Assembly: GCF_051106095.1 (NCBI RefSeq)
Contig: NC_135788.1
Location: 41,110,501-41,174,500 of the forward strand
Reading direction: 5' to 3'
From: Pogona vitticeps
Lineage: Eukaryota > Chordata > Lepidosauria > Squamata > Agamidae
Length of the DNA: 64,000 nucleotides
Numbering within the stretch: position 1 is the stretch's first letter; every line of letters starts with the position of its first letter. The notes beneath the pieces are model-generated. The model did not search any database. It was not told the DNA's origin and was given only the letters and a program-made list of their open reading frames with translations. Made by a program: the position numbers and the translations under genes. Below are positions 39,215 to 52,032 of the stretch, piece after piece.

Positions 39215-39695
39215 TGTCGCATACAGCACTGATGGTACCTGTCTGTCATGGGTTTGGAGGGAAAGTTCCATCCTATGGGGAGTGGAAGGCGGGACATCAG
39301 GGGGGAGGAGCTGTACTGTATATATATTTGGAGCTTGTGTGGAGAGTGAAGAGTTGGAGTCTGTGTGTCAGACTGGGTACAACTGTGTGTCAGTTAGTAC
39401 ATACCTGATAGGTTCAGGTTTCTATATAGGTAGCCAGAACTGATAGGTTCAGGGTCTGTGCGTTACCTTCAAGTGTTCTGTGGGAACCAATCTGTTGTGT
39501 GTGTATGACTGGGACTATGCCACGTTACATTATCCTATTTACCTGATTCTTTTATTTACCCTGTTTGTTGTTTCAATAAACCTTGTTCTTTTATTTATTA
39601 AAATCCATTCCTGGTCTGTGTGACTCCTTACAGGGAATGGTTGGTGGCAGCATAAATACATGGTGGCATACTCCAGTAGGTCTGGGGTTGCCACA
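39215..39695 (+). repeat. 3' LTR of the Gypsy-like element
   Basis: Near-identical partner of 34407-34877, preceded by the purine tract and followed by CTTAT. Confidence 0.93.
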
Positions 39696-39700
39696 CTTAT
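39696..39700. repeat. Target-site duplication, right copy (CTTAT)
   Basis: Matches 34402-34406 exactly. Confidence 0.9.
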
Positions 39701-39939
39701 GTACTCCAGCCTTTTCTTCACATTATGTGCATTTGTGAAGAAATTTAGATGTATGAATTGTATAGTCAGATGTGTTTTATCTAGGCCTCAGTTAGTAGGG
39801 AGGCCAAAAGAGGCCGAATATATCTCTCTGGAAGAGATGGGGCAGAACATAGTTTCCTCCTCTTCAATTATGGTGCACTGTGTCTTTAGACCAGTCAAGA
39901 TACTATGGTATGTTTTATTGTATTTAATGATATTTTATG

Positions 39940-40020
39940 ATATTTGTAAGCTGCCCCAAGTAGACTCTCTCTGGGGGGGGGGCGGGGTAGAAATCAAATG
40001 AATGAATAAATAAAATAAAT
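39940..40020 (+). repeat. SINE/LINE 3' tail fragment
   Basis: AAGCTGCCCCAAGTAGACTC then GGCGGGGTAGAAATCAAATG and an AATAAATAAAATAAAT end. Confidence 0.7.
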
Positions 40021-40154
40021 ATGTGTCACAAAAAATCTCCTCTGAAGCTGCTTGCCAGTAAAACATAGCAATGGAAATGTCACTGTCTTTGTATTGGGTC
40101 CAGCCTGTGGACTGATTAAGAGGTGTCTCGTCCCAAAATTTTAGGGCAGGGAGT

Positions 40155-40325
40155 TTGCCCAGCCATGAGAGTCCAATACTTTTGTTTTATATTGTTAATT
40201 TGTTTAAAAGTGTTTCGATATTGTAATACATTGTGGGTTTTTAGCTGAACTTCTCTTTGAAATGTGTACTGTAAGCCACCTAGTAACCCACAAGGGAGAA
40301 AAATTGAGGGGGGGGAAAATAAAAT
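40155..40325 (+). repeat. Diverged SINE/LINE 3' tail
   Basis: Ends GTACTGTAAGCCACCTAGTA, then ACAAGGGAGAAAAATTGAGG, then an A-rich end. This resembles a TGTAAGCCGCC-type 3' end. Confidence 0.4.
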
Positions 40326-40635
40326 TACCTGAAAGTGTTACCTTACTCTGTCCCATGTAAAACTAACCTCAAATATTTTGATGGTCTTTCCAAACCATTC
40401 AAGGTCCCCATTACCCAAATCCACTGAAAGTGTTTTGACACATGGTGGAAGACATTTTGCTGACCAAGATAAAGAACAAGATGCCTCCATGCTGCTGTAC
40501 ATAGGGTTCAGGTGCTAGCTGAGTTTTCTTTTAGTGGTGGGACTGGAGAGACTGAATCCATTACGAAGGCAGCCTGTAAGCTTAGACAGAGCAGGATATT
40601 ACTGACAGTGCAGGACCGCTCCTTGCTCCACTCAT

Positions 40636-40852
40636 TCTTTTTATATTTATGCCCCACTTTCACTCCACTGAACTCAAGATGGCATACCTGGATCTCTTCC
40701 CCTCCATTTTTTATTGTGAGGCAAGTCAGGTTAAAAGTAAACACTAGCCCAAGGTCACCCACTGAGTTTTACAGCTTAATATGTAACTTTCAAGTAGAAA
40801 ACCAAAGCTATAACCATGTTATCTATCCCATTGCCTCTTGACACTGGAAGGA
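40636..40852 (-). repeat. SINE with CORE-like body, minus strand
   Basis: The plus-strand text TTTATGCCCCACTTTCACTC, GTGAGGCAAGTCAGGTTAAA and AGCCCAAGGTCACCCACTGA is the reverse complement of a common amniote SINE with a CCTTGGGC-type body. The tRNA-like head (about 40800-40852) is worn. Confidence 0.65.
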
Positions 40853-41230
40853 GAAGTCACCACTTTCTATAAGTATGGGGGCATGGAGGACAGGTGCTCA
40901 GTAACAGCGAATAGACTAGCTATTTTATTTAACTGCAGAAAATTAAGGCATTCTGGGTTTGTTGTTTGTTGTTCCATGTGAGTAAACATCTTAACTTCTG
41001 ATGTACCTTTCTAAATAGAAGGACATGTAGTGGCAGAGCATGATAAATATATTTTGACAGATAACTGCCCAGGCAAATAATGGATCATCTTATTTCGTCA
41101 TGTACAAAAGGAAGTGTCACACTGAGCTTTCCCCCATTTTAAAGCACTTTGGTTTTATGCAGCTTTGCTGCCTGACTTTCATCATTCATAAAGACCAGTC
41201 CTGTTCAAAAACACGTAGTAGTAGCTAAGT
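40853..41230. other. Non-coding, nothing recognised
   Basis: No supported feature. Confidence 0.5.
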
Positions 41231-41388
41231 GCCAACAGAGGACAAGATAGAGGGACAGTGTCATCAAAGTTACCAACATGAATTTGACCAATCTCCGGGA
41301 GGCAATGGAAGACAGAAGGGTCTGGCATGCTCTGTACCATGGGGTCACGAAGAGTCAGACATGACTTAATGACTAAACAACAACAACC
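41231..41388 (+). mobile_element. BovB LINE 3' end, 5'-truncated
   Basis: The text GCCAACAGAGGACAAGATAG, CTCCGGGAGGCAATGGAAGA and GGGGTCACGAAGAGTCAGAC then AACAACAACAAC translates in part to the BovB C-terminus (VTNMNLTNLREAMEDRR-like, HGVTKSQT-like) and its 3' end. Only the last about 160 bp are present, the usual product of incomplete reverse transcription. Confidence 0.85.
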
Positions 41389-44300
41389 TAAAGTTTATAT
41401 ATATATTATTTGCTCATCTTTTGGAGCCTTCATATAAAGTGAATATGGTGCAAAGAATCTTACTGTTCAATAGTACTGGAAAATTAGTACACTGTGACCA
41501 GGTTTGAAACGTTAGTGTTAGAAACGTTAGTTAGAAACATTGTTAGCAATCACAAATCTGATCAAAAGAAGCTGATCAAAAGAAGGCATCACTGCTAGAC
41601 AGAGCGCACCAGGATGAATGTATGAGGATTTGGAATAATAAAGAATGTATAACTTTGGGAATTCTGTTACAAACAATGGGTTAGTATCAGATTTAATCAT
41701 GTATCAATTGTACACACGGACATCAGTGCAACTCAAGTTAATGTGCAATTCTTTTCATTTCAATGTGTCAGTTCCATTCAGGAACTGCTGAGCGATCTTA
41801 CACATTTCTACTCAGCAGAAATTGTATTGGAATTCAGTGGCCAAAATCCTCTTGCATAGTTATGCCTGCACAGGCTTTTATTAAACATTAACAGTTCCTT
41901 ATTCCATCCCCCAGTCTGTACGGATCCCCTTTGAGTGGGGTAGCTTTTTGGAACCTTGGGACAGGCAGGACCTTTTAATGGCCACCAATGGGATTGAGAC
42001 TAGTGATGGGAATTTTGGGGCACTAAAGGCTTCATCCCCATCCCAAAGGGGAGGGGGGAATGCCAAGGAAGCCATGCAACCTGGAAGGGTGAGCACGTGG
42101 AATTGGAAGCTTCTAATGACTAATAAAAAGCCTGTGCTTGATGACATCATCAGCTTGCATGGACATGAATTTATGCACGAGGATTTTGGCCAATGAGATT
42201 TATACGTTTATAGCCTATAGCCAAATTCTGCTCCAACCCAATATCTTTAAAAACAAGTTTGCTTTTTGATAATACACAGAAAAATAAAATGGAAAAGAGG
42301 GAACTTTTCCCAGTGTTGTTGGACTGTTGGAAACATTCTAGTTTATACTCTAATTTAACATAGGGAAATAATGAAGATTACACATCAATTAGTCATGACT
42401 GTTTTCTCCAAAATGAAGATCAAAACTAGCAATGTATACTGAAAATGTATAACTTAAAAAGCTGGAAGAGCTTTTTCTTTAAAAAAAAAAAAGCATTCAG
42501 CAATTATTTGATGAGAATCAAGAACCAGAATCCTGTTTGTCCTTTACTGTGGATGGAATTGTCTATTCCTGGCATGCTTCCCCCTTTTTCGCCACTAGTA
42601 CAGAGGTCAGTCTTTGGCTTCTGTGACCGCAACCTAGCTATCGTGTGTCCAACTACACAGTGAAAAGCAACATAAGTAATAAGCAAGTATAAGTAATAAA
42701 TCAGACACAAGACTGAAAGGAAAAAATCATGATGAATGAAACAGTTGAAGAGTTTCTAAGCTTACACAAGTCAGTACTACTGGGTATCTCTTACACCACG
42801 TTGGAAATAGTCCAACCACTAATTCCATGAAATGTTGAGAAAATAGAAGGAATGGATGGGATTTTGCCCTGCATTTTCAAAGTTCTAAAAATGTTAAGCC
42901 ACATGTTTTCAAGATGGGTTGCAGCAGATGTGCTTCAAAGTACAGAAGGCACTGGAGGAACTTTTTCTGCTTGTTTTCCTTGTTACCATATATGGAGTCA
43001 CCTATATAGATTTATTGTTAGGTATTCTTTTCTCCTTATGTGTTGATTGCAATGTGGCTGTGGGTACTCCTCCTAAAGCAGACAGGAGAGGAAAGATGAG
43101 CCAAAATGCAGCTTTTTAAGAATGTGAAAGTTGCACATTTTGGTGCCCATGTTCCCTAATGTGTGCATTTTGCATTTGTATATTTTTAATCCAAGAACTG
43201 CATCAGATCATTTGAAGACACGTGAAAGCAGGAAGAAAATTGCATATTGATTCGTGCATTAGTTAGGACACGTGCAAATTAGATGGATTCATATGAGCAT
43301 GCAAACCCAATATATTGTTTTAATCACCAAGCGTCTGTACACATACTGTAGCTGTAAGTACTGAAGGTTTGCCCAGTTACTGTGTGGCAGAGCTTATCAC
43401 TGTGATAAGAAGACTAAAGCCAGCTGTTGTTTCCAACTAGAGTAGACCCCAGTGGATCAATATAATTTACATAAATGTTGTCTTAAGAAGTCATGTTCAT
43501 GTAATCATTTAGTCTAACTGGGACTACAGATAGTCTATAGATTTTGAGGAATGCCCTGACTCAGTCATGGCTGGAGTGGTTCTGCTGAAATCAGTGAGAG
43601 TTAACTCCTGACAATTTTAAGTCCTATCAAATTTGAATGGTCAATCCACGCAACCCCATATCTCCAGCCAAACAACATTTATCCTACGTATCTGTATCTG
43701 AAATGGATCTTTGACAAAAAAAGTTAGATGGGAGGTAGAAACTTTCCTCCTTTTTCCCCTTAGTAAGACTGGATTGAAAATATGAAGTTGCATATAATCC
43801 ATACAGAGAAGTGAGATACTAACAACCCACAACAACAAGAAGAAGAAGAAGTAAATGGCATTTGGATGAGTTGTGATCCCAGTTGTTTCAGAATGGTTGT
43901 GTTTAATAAATCATGGTTAATTGTAAACACATTTCTGGAGCGATGCCTCCCTTTTTTATGATGTCTATGACCAACAGGCTGCCTTCTGCCAGGAAACAAT
44001 TATCCTCAGCTTTGGCCCGCTGTGTAAATGAGGCCTGCTCCAAGTGTTACCTGGATGGCTCAAAATTTGCAGCCCCGTATGGTTTTTAGCTTTTCAGTGT
44101 GCACAGTAAAAACAACGGTGTTGTTGAATTGAAGTGTGTGAGTCACACAACTTGCATCTTTTATAGGAAATAACAAATGAAGTTTGGCTTAAAACCAAAT
44201 GCCCTGCATATGCCACTACATTTCCATTGCTGTGCTATTATTTTATATCATCCATACCATTGTGCATTTCTGCAGGAGCTGTAGCGAGTGCTTTCCATGT

Positions 44301-47300
44301 AAATGACTGATAAGAGAGTCCACATTAACATCCACAAGCATGCAGAATTCATGAGCCAGGTCTTCAATAATTGTGACAATTTATAAAATAATAAACTCTT
44401 TGTTCTTCCTATTGGCCTGCTGGGATTTGAGCCAAGAAGCTTGGAGCCTTCATGCCTATTCCCTATAGAGCTGATGGCTGGAAAATTAACTGTTGAAAAA
44501 GAAAAGAAAGGAATGCTTGCATTTTTATGGCCACAAGTTTTGGGGCTTTAAGAAAATTATGGAATATCATTAGCCTTCCAGTAACAAAGGGGCAGGCTGT
44601 AGTACTGCAGATGGTATTTAATACTGGTGCCTTCAAATGATATCTTAGCTCCTTGTAGGATAATAAAAATGTTGATTGGATCCAGACTCAGTTGCAGTTG
44701 GAGTTGTTCTACTGAAATAAATGAGACTTAAGTCATGACAAACGTGAATTCTAGTAAGTTCTCTTGACTACTTGAACCATGAGTATGTTTTGACCAGCTC
44801 TAATATTAATAGTAATAGCAATAGTAATAAAATGAACAGACAATAAGAAACCATCTATGTGCATGCAATTTTATAACATACAAGAGGGTATCTTTTGCTC
44901 TGGTATATCCTCACACTTGTAGTACTTTAAAACAGTATGGAGACTATCCTGTTTCCAGTCCTGACTAAGGGTAAGCCATTGAACCTATGATTGAGTAGTC
45001 AGTCCATGCATCTGTAAATTCCACAGGTTCAATATATCTACTCTAGTTGGCACTAACAACAGGATATGAGCTTATCCGTTTAGATGATACAAAAAGGCTG
45101 ACACCCTGTTATATAGCTCTGCTTGTACAAGGGGAATGAATTAGAAGCAGCAGTAAGTCACCACTGATTAAAGACTTCCTTTGCTGATTTTCAGGTGCAC
45201 ACAACTTTGTCACATTGTGTACAAGTCACATTTCCACTAAAAATTAAAGGATGCACTATCACAGGAACCAACATGGATGCTCTGTCACCAAGCATTTTGA
45301 GTAAACAAGAACACACGCTGCAGATTACAAGACGTTTCTCAGAGTTCATCCACATGAAGCATTTGCTCTTTTTTTCTTTTATCTCTCTCTCTCTCTTTTG
45401 CACCAGCAATAGTAGTACAGTATTGCCTCCTGTGACTACACAATGCTTGTCTGAAACTAGTGTCAATGAGTCAAAAGGAGACTCAACAAAGCAAAACCCA
45501 ACCTTGACTTCTTAGGTTGTTTACACTACTGGTTTTGTTTTGATTGCTCGGATTTGCTCCAGTACAAGATTGTGTGAATCTTAGTACAGTACTGCATTGT
45601 TCCATGCCAGTCCATGCACTGTGTGGATGTGTGTGATTTGATGATGTTTCTTTCTGGGCATCCTTCTATAATCCCTTGAAAGCAGAAAGAAGGAGGGATG
45701 GGAAGAGGGAGGGATGCAGACAGTGGGAGAACCGGGGCAGGGCAAAGAAGAGAGGCAAAAGGACATGGCAGTCTATGTTGGGAGCGAGAGCACAGAGGAC
45801 AGTCCCAGATGTATGTGAATTGTATTGGCATATCTAGCAACAACTGTCCTCCCCATGTGTGGATGCTAATTCTGGGATGATCTGTTCACCTCTGCAACAA
45901 AAAAGTATCAGAACACTCTCAGAACAACTGGAGACAATGCCACTGTGTGGAGGTGGCCTGTTAGTCTCACAGGCCGTCTTAAAATGCAGGGGGGTTTTTT
46001 TGTTCTCAGTGCAGCAAAGAGAGGTACAAAAGAAAGTCGGCCCAACAGACAATTGAATGAGGTGTGTTTTTAAAAAATGCATATTGTTCATAAAAGTAAA
46101 ATGTCCAATTTCTACACCTGTAAGACCTGAAGAGTTTTGTATGAACACAGAATATTAATCGCCTTTAAGCTCTTAAAAATAAAATAAATCAATTAGATGG
46201 TTATTGTCTAAGTGCTACCCCAGCATGGAAAGCTCTGAGTTGGCCTTTTCCCCTTCATTTTAAATCTTTCTCAAATGCAGTATCTGCCGACTTGACCTCA
46301 TAAGACCTAAATCTATAACAGCAATTAAATTTCAAAACTCTTTATTATAGTGCATTGTCATGCCAGAGGTGGGGGTCTGATGAAGAACTCAAGAGAAAGC
46401 GGCAGGCTTTCGCTTGAAAGACACAGAGAAGAAAAGAGTGCCATTCATAAAACAAACCTGTTTCAATAAGATGCTACCCTTCACTCCCACTTGGGTATTA
46501 TATGCAAATTTTTTGCTTTCATTATTGAAGACTTCTCCTGTTTCATTCACTATTGATGAAAAGCACATCCAAATTATTGTTTATACACAATAATCCCACT
46601 TATTTCAGCTCTTGTATTTATTTCCTTGCTTATGTGGATGTTTCCCCCCGCCGTTCATATGCTTGTTGAAAATCACTCTGGATAGAAGCAGAGGAGTAGA
46701 AGCAAGTTCCAGCGGTGGCTCCTAAAGGTCAGCATTACATTTCCTCAGAATGTCTGGAAGCTGTAAAATTTGGGGCATTTTGTTCGTAGGGGAGATGGTG
46801 GCAAGTTACCAGAAGAATGGAAAGCTTCCCTAATGGCTGCCATTTGCCTCTCAATATATCCCCAAACCATGCAACACTAAGGAATTCTGGGAACCAAAAG
46901 CAGAGCTGCCCAGACAGGCTACCAAAATCTGAAAAGTAAGGCTCTCCTCCACTATTTGTTAATTAGGGGGAAACAGAGATAAATGGGAACATCCATTCAT
47001 TCCCATTAATTTCTTCAGTTCATTTGTTTCAGAACGAATGGAAATTGAATGAAATGGGCCCTATTTGCTTGAAATTATAAATCTGTTCCAAAACAAAAAC
47101 ACATCTCTTAGTTCCAGTGTTAGTGGTGCTTTCTATATTCAGAAGCAAGTTTGTACAAATCTGCTGATTCTCTCAGAAGAAAAAAAAGTCCATTGTGTTT
47201 CAGGCATATACAGGCTGTTGTCGGTTTTGGTAGGAGTAATGCTTCACCCAATAGCCTATATGCAATTAGAGTGCCGGCCCTACCATTTGGCTTTTAAGGG

Positions 47301-48179
47301 AGCTGTCTCAAGTAGTAAGATGCCAGGATTAGCAAATTGCCCCACTCTCTCCACTGGTATGCACTGATCCTTTTACATGGGTGTGGATAATATGGGGATG
47401 GTGCTGGGGGATGTGGAGGCTAAGCAGAGTGGCGGCAATGTGGGGAAGTCGCAATAATGAGAAGGTGATGCATGTGGTGGAAATGATGGAGACAGTGGCA
47501 ATGCTGCTGCTTCCCAGGGATATAAATGCCAATTAGATTTGTCCTTTCATGTTTTGTGAGGAATAAAATGGAAATTTGTCTCTGCTCTAAGATGGGAAGA
47601 TCTGTCATTCCCCCCCCCCCCGCCACCGCCCATAAGATTTACAGATTTGGGGTGGGAGACTGTCAATATTTTCTGTTCTTATCGAAGAATATTTGCATAT
47701 TGGGGAAGGCAGTGCTTCCCACATTTAGTAAAATGTGCAGTATTGAAAAATTAAGTTACCTTTTGTCTTGGTCGTTGTGCAGCTTAAGTAGGATTGGATG
47801 GAATTTGCAGATTCTGAAACTTGGGGTCATCCTGTAGAAAGATCCCTATGTCCAGGAGTTGGAAAGCAGCTTATCATTTGTTTCAGGAATCACAGGTGTT
47901 GTGCAAACAACATTTACACTTTTTGCAAATTCTGAACCACATGCTGGGAGTGGGGCCCTTGAACAGCTTTCTTTTGCACCAGAACTGAGGTCTCTCAAAC
48001 AGGCTGCAGGGTGTTTGCATTGCTCTCTCATGCTAAAATGGACAAGATTTTTCCCCTGTCCAGCAGAAGGAGAGCTCAAGTTGTCACTGAGCAAGCATGC
48101 ACATTGCTGAAGAGTCCTATCAGCTCCTGAATCTGCTGTTTATCTGTAAGAAAAGGCTTCAGTCTTTGTGTCCTCTTAC
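41389..48179. other. Long gene-free stretch
   Basis: Nearly 7 kb in which I recognise no host exon, RNA gene or intact transposon. Small items are a repeated GAAACGTTAG phrase near 41508-41540, an (AAG)n run near 43838-43851, a weak repeat near 46370-46490 resembling 12715-12890, and a C run near 47610-47620. Overlapping open frames at 45191-45515 and 45526-46148 lack domains. Confidence 0.45.
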
Positions 48180-48405
48180 CTCTGTTCAGTTCTACTTCTA
48201 ACAATGTGCCATCTAATTTATGACAACCTTTTTGAGGGTTTTCTAGGTAGAGAGTATTAAGAGTTTGCTTATTATTCCCTTCTTCTGGGGGCATCCTGGG
48301 CCCATCTAGTTTGCCCCAAACCACACAGGTTGGCTCTCCTGGGATGCACAGTGGGGAATTTCCCCAGTCACTGGCTCCATAACTCACTGAGCTATCTAGC
48401 TAGCT
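48180..48405 (-). repeat. tRNA-headed squamate SINE, near full length
   Basis: On the minus strand it begins GAGCTAGCTAGATAGCTCAG and runs through ACTGTGCATCCCAGGAGAGC and AATAATAAGCAAACTCTTAA to a worn tail. Same family as 27020-27234. Confidence 0.75.
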
Positions 48406-48604
48406 CAATAGCTGTGTGCATGTTTTCTGCACAGTCAACCACAGTTTCTCAGAGGGCTTGTACCACAGCATGGTGTGGTTCATCCATACAACTCAGCTAG
48501 GAGAAGCCATTTCTAGAGTAGAGAAACAGGTGCAGTATACAGTCAGCTGGCGATAATTTTCATGAAGTTGCTTTGAATCATGTTGCTCCACCTCCTTATG
48601 TTAT

Positions 48605-48900
48605 AACCAGGAGCTACGAGCGATGAAGCAGCTTAGGAGAAGGCTAGAGCGCAAGTGGAGGAAGAACCTGATGGATTACAATTGGATAGCTGTCAGGGTC
48701 GCGACTAACCTTTATCTGGCTAAGGTAAAGGCTGCCAGTCGTGCATACTTTGCTAACCGGATAAGCGAAGCTTCCAATCAGCAGGCGGAGTTATTCCATA
48801 TAGTGCGCAACCTATCCGGAATTGGTCTGAGTGATGGGCCTCCCCCTAGTTTTTCACCGGACCAATTTGCAGCATTTTAAAAATCTAGCTAGAGAAGTTT
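48605..48900 (+). mobile_element. CR1/L2-type LINE fragment (ORF2 linker)
   Basis: An open stretch of 85 codons (48623-48880) reads KQLRRRLERKWRKNL, then AKVKAASRAYFANRI, then ELFHIVRNLSGIGLSDG. This is the pattern of the segment between endonuclease and reverse transcriptase in CR1/L2-clade LINEs (RRLERRWRK, RAAYFSNLI, LFSTV-L). Flanking parts of the LINE are not seen, so only about 300 bp remain. The good state of the frame suggests moderate age. Confidence 0.65.
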
Positions 48901-50561
48901 CACCAACATTCAAAACTCTGCAACATCCTCATTCACTTATGCGTTGGAGTGGCCTTGTTGTTTCAGTTTCTGCCATTTTCCAAGCTAGTATATTCCACTA
49001 GCATGTAGACACCACTCACTTTATTGTGTGTGACTCTGCTTTATTTCCAGACTGAAAGATAGGGCTACCCAATTTGGGACTGGATCAAGTGGTGGTCACA
49101 AGGATTGCTATTCTACCCATCATGAACCAAAGTACACTGGGCTGCATGTGGTAGATCTACAACGCACAGAAAATCTTCCACACATTCTTAACATTTAGGC
49201 TTCATCCTTTATTAGGTAGTGAATAAGAGACATAGAAATGATTGTTTGTTGCTTACAACAGAAGTTTAAGAGAACCTTGAGTGTGACAAATGTCGTATAC
49301 AGCACTGTGGGGACCCCCCTCCCCGCAAAAAGAAGTTCACGGAACTTAAAAGAGAGTGGACCAGCTGATGAGAAGAGTAGGAATGACTGTTTATTTCTAG
49401 CAAAACTTTGATTATCTGTGCCATTTGTACTGTGCCTCCATACATGCCACAGGCCATAATGGTTTAAGAATGAATGTAGTCATTTGGTTGCCATTTTGAC
49501 AAAGTGTCATGTCCCTAGGTTCTAGCAGGCCACACACAAGGTTCTCGTGTTATGCCTTCATTTTTCATATTATTGTACATGTTGTTTTGCATTGTACATA
49601 TTATTCTGTATGTGAAATATTCTGTATGTCCAGAACTGCCTCATCTTGGAGCACCTCCAATTTTCTGTTGTAGGAGCGAACCACTTTGGCAGGTCTGCAG
49701 CAAAATTTTGCTCTCTAGGAATATCTCACAAGCTGCACTTCTCCACAAATGTGAATTTTTCACTTTCGGTTTGAAAGTGACCAGAAGTTCAAATCCAGTT
49801 TGTGGAGAGGGGAAAACCCAGAGCCAACCCCTATACACACTAAAGGAAATATCTGTTCCTTGTTCTAGAGAAGAATCACTGGTCTTGGAGGCTTCCAGGA
49901 GTAGCAATTCTACTTTTTAATCCCAAAATTAGGAGGGAAGAGCTATGGGGCTACCATAAACAAACAAACAAACAAATAAATCATCTTAGAGGCCACATGT
50001 GGACTATGTGATTCCTTTTCTTGCTTTATGGCTTTATTCTTGGTAGTCTTCTTTTGTGGCCACACAAACAAAGGGTCTAGGGGCCCCTTAATAAAATCAT
50101 AAAACATGGCTTGACAAGCTATTGAGAAGTGTGAGGTGCCAGTCCTGGAGGCCTTATTGGAACTAAGTTGTGAGAAGCTGAGGCAGGTTGCTGGAACACA
50201 TTTTACCCTTGTTACAGAGATGTCATCAAAACCGGTCTCCAATCCATGTAGAAAATCATCCAAGATCGGACATAGCATATTCTTCCCATGTAGTTTTGTT
50301 AGTTCACTTCATGTTCCCATTGCCTTCTAGGAATGATGTGGAAATTCTTGAGTTACCCCTACACAAAACAGTCAAGGCAGAGATGAGTCCCCACAGAAAA
50401 GCCATGGCCAGTAGTAATCCAGGAATGCACAGTGTCATCAAGCTCTAAAACCTTTGTTTTGGAATATAGTTTTTTGTTTTCTTAATATGTTCAGAATAGG
50501 ATAATTGTATTCATGTTCATAGGCTCTTTAAAAATTGTGTTGCTAGAAGTGTGTTGCTTAT
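48901..50561. other. Non-coding, nothing recognised
   Basis: No supported feature except a short CAAA run near 49961-49976. Confidence 0.5.
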
Positions 50562-50791
50562 ACTGACCACAGTGCTCAAAGCACTCTCTGGGCAGTTTAC
50601 AATTTTTAATTATGCAGAGTACACATTGCCGCCGCCCCCCCCCCCCCCCAGCAAGCTGGGGACTTTATTTACCAACCTTGGAAGGATGGAAGGCTGAATG
50701 GACCTTGAGCCAGGTACTTGGGATTGAACCTGGGTTGTGAGCAGAGTTTTAGCTGCAGTACTGCAGTTTAACCACTGCATCACAAGGCTCC
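50562..50791 (-). repeat. tRNA-derived SINE, full-length, minus strand
   Basis: On the minus strand it begins GAGCCTTGTGATGCAGTGGT (A-box region) with B-box-like CCAGGTTCAATCCCAAGTAC. The body runs through CCTTCCATCCTTCCAAGGTT and ends AAACTGCCCAGAGAGTGCTT. The truncated tail at 58898-59107 is the same family. A C run interrupts it near 50635-50649. Confidence 0.85.
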
Positions 50792-52004
50792 ATGATGTTA
50801 TGCTGCAAAGTCCCAATGCTTTAGGAATAAATCTGATTTTCAGCTTGCAAGGAGCTAATGAATATTTAGCAGCCTAATATGTGAATGCTGAAATTTAAAC
50901 GTTAAGCTCATAGTATGAAATATCTTGACCAATTTGCGTAATGAAAGATCATGAAAAGTCTTTGATTGACACCCTACATCTGGTTGAAGATTAAAATAGA
51001 CACCAAAAGGTGTTTTAACTTAAAGGCACAAGCATTTGCAAGTAAAATTGGCAAAATATTTCTAAACACTTCACAGGGGGTCTAGCTTTTCAAATTAACA
51101 TACAGAAGAGTAACACAGGTCTTTGGATTTCAGAGGCTCACACTCGGTCAGATCCGGAGTTCTGTTACCAGAGTTCTGCTCCATGATTTCACTCAATTTA
51201 TTTTTCAACAGCCCCATGTGCTATAAGAAACTGCCTGGGAGTGATGGGGTACCCTGTACAACAGTGTGGTAGACCATGTGTGGGGTTTTGCAGTGGCATG
51301 GATTCCTTTATGAAAATCACCTCCCTTCCCCACTTATTTTCCAGTGAGCCTCTCCAGGATCCAAACAATTTCTGGACAGAAAAAGTCCTCTTCTACAAGT
51401 GGGAGGACTCTTCATGGACTCTTCTGTTCATGGAATGGCACCTTTGGGTATAGGCTGTTTGTTATTCTTGGTACTTTATAATTGACCCTTCCTGCATATA
51501 TTTTCTCATACTATATATCTGTATCTGTATTTATAGATATGGATGGACGTGTATCTACATACAAGTTTCATACATACACATTCTTAAAAACAAAAATAAA
51601 ATATCAGTGAATAACTCTTGATAAATATTCTATAAATATGATAAGCCCCAATTTCTGACCTTTAAAAAAAGCATGTGAATATATAGAAAATTTGTGGCCA
51701 TTTATTTTTTTATCACTTGCATTTTTGTGACTATCCTTTCAGCTCCTGTTTTCCCACTTAACTTGAAATACAATTTATTTCAATTGGAGCTAAAGTCAGC
51801 TTTGAGGCATCGTAGCTGTGTATCAGTATGGCTGGATCTGGCTGAGCAGACCATCTAGGCTTATTATTAATATGATTTGCTTTTGGAAAGTGTTGGCAGC
51901 AAACATCAGAGATTCAGAACATGTGCAATTTTGTCACCTCTGCTGTTTGTTGCTTGACACTTTGTGATCCTTATCTTTAGGCAGATATCACTCTCTCTGT
52001 GTGT
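50792..52004. other. Non-coding, nothing recognised
   Basis: No supported feature. Confidence 0.5.
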
Positions 52005-52032
52005 ACACACACACACACACACACACACACAC
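52005..52032. repeat. (CA)n microsatellite
   Basis: About 14 AC units, preceded by a short CT/GT run. Confidence 0.95.

Larger units (their letters stand above)
34407..39695 (+). mobile_element. Ty3/Gypsy-like LTR retrotransposon, young, rearranged pol
   Basis: It is bounded by LTRs of 471 and 481 bp that begin TGTC and end CACA, inside a CTTAT target duplication. By eye the LTRs differ at about three positions plus one short length difference, so the copy is recent. A tRNA-Leu-like primer site (TGGTGTGCAGCGTGTGGG, from 34883) lies five bases inside the 5' LTR, and a purine tract (AAGAGGGGAGG) precedes the 3' LTR. The internal 4.3 kb holds one long open frame (35321-38965) with gag, zinc knuckle, integrase and RNase H parts in that order. 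It is a fossil-type copy. A complete set of pol parts is not recognised, so it is probably non-autonomous, with about one large loss. Confidence 0.95.

Noticed and set aside
45191-46148. Overlapping open frames on both strands as possible host exons
   Set aside because: No recognised domain, no convincing polypyrimidine tract with AG at the borders, and no repeat homology.
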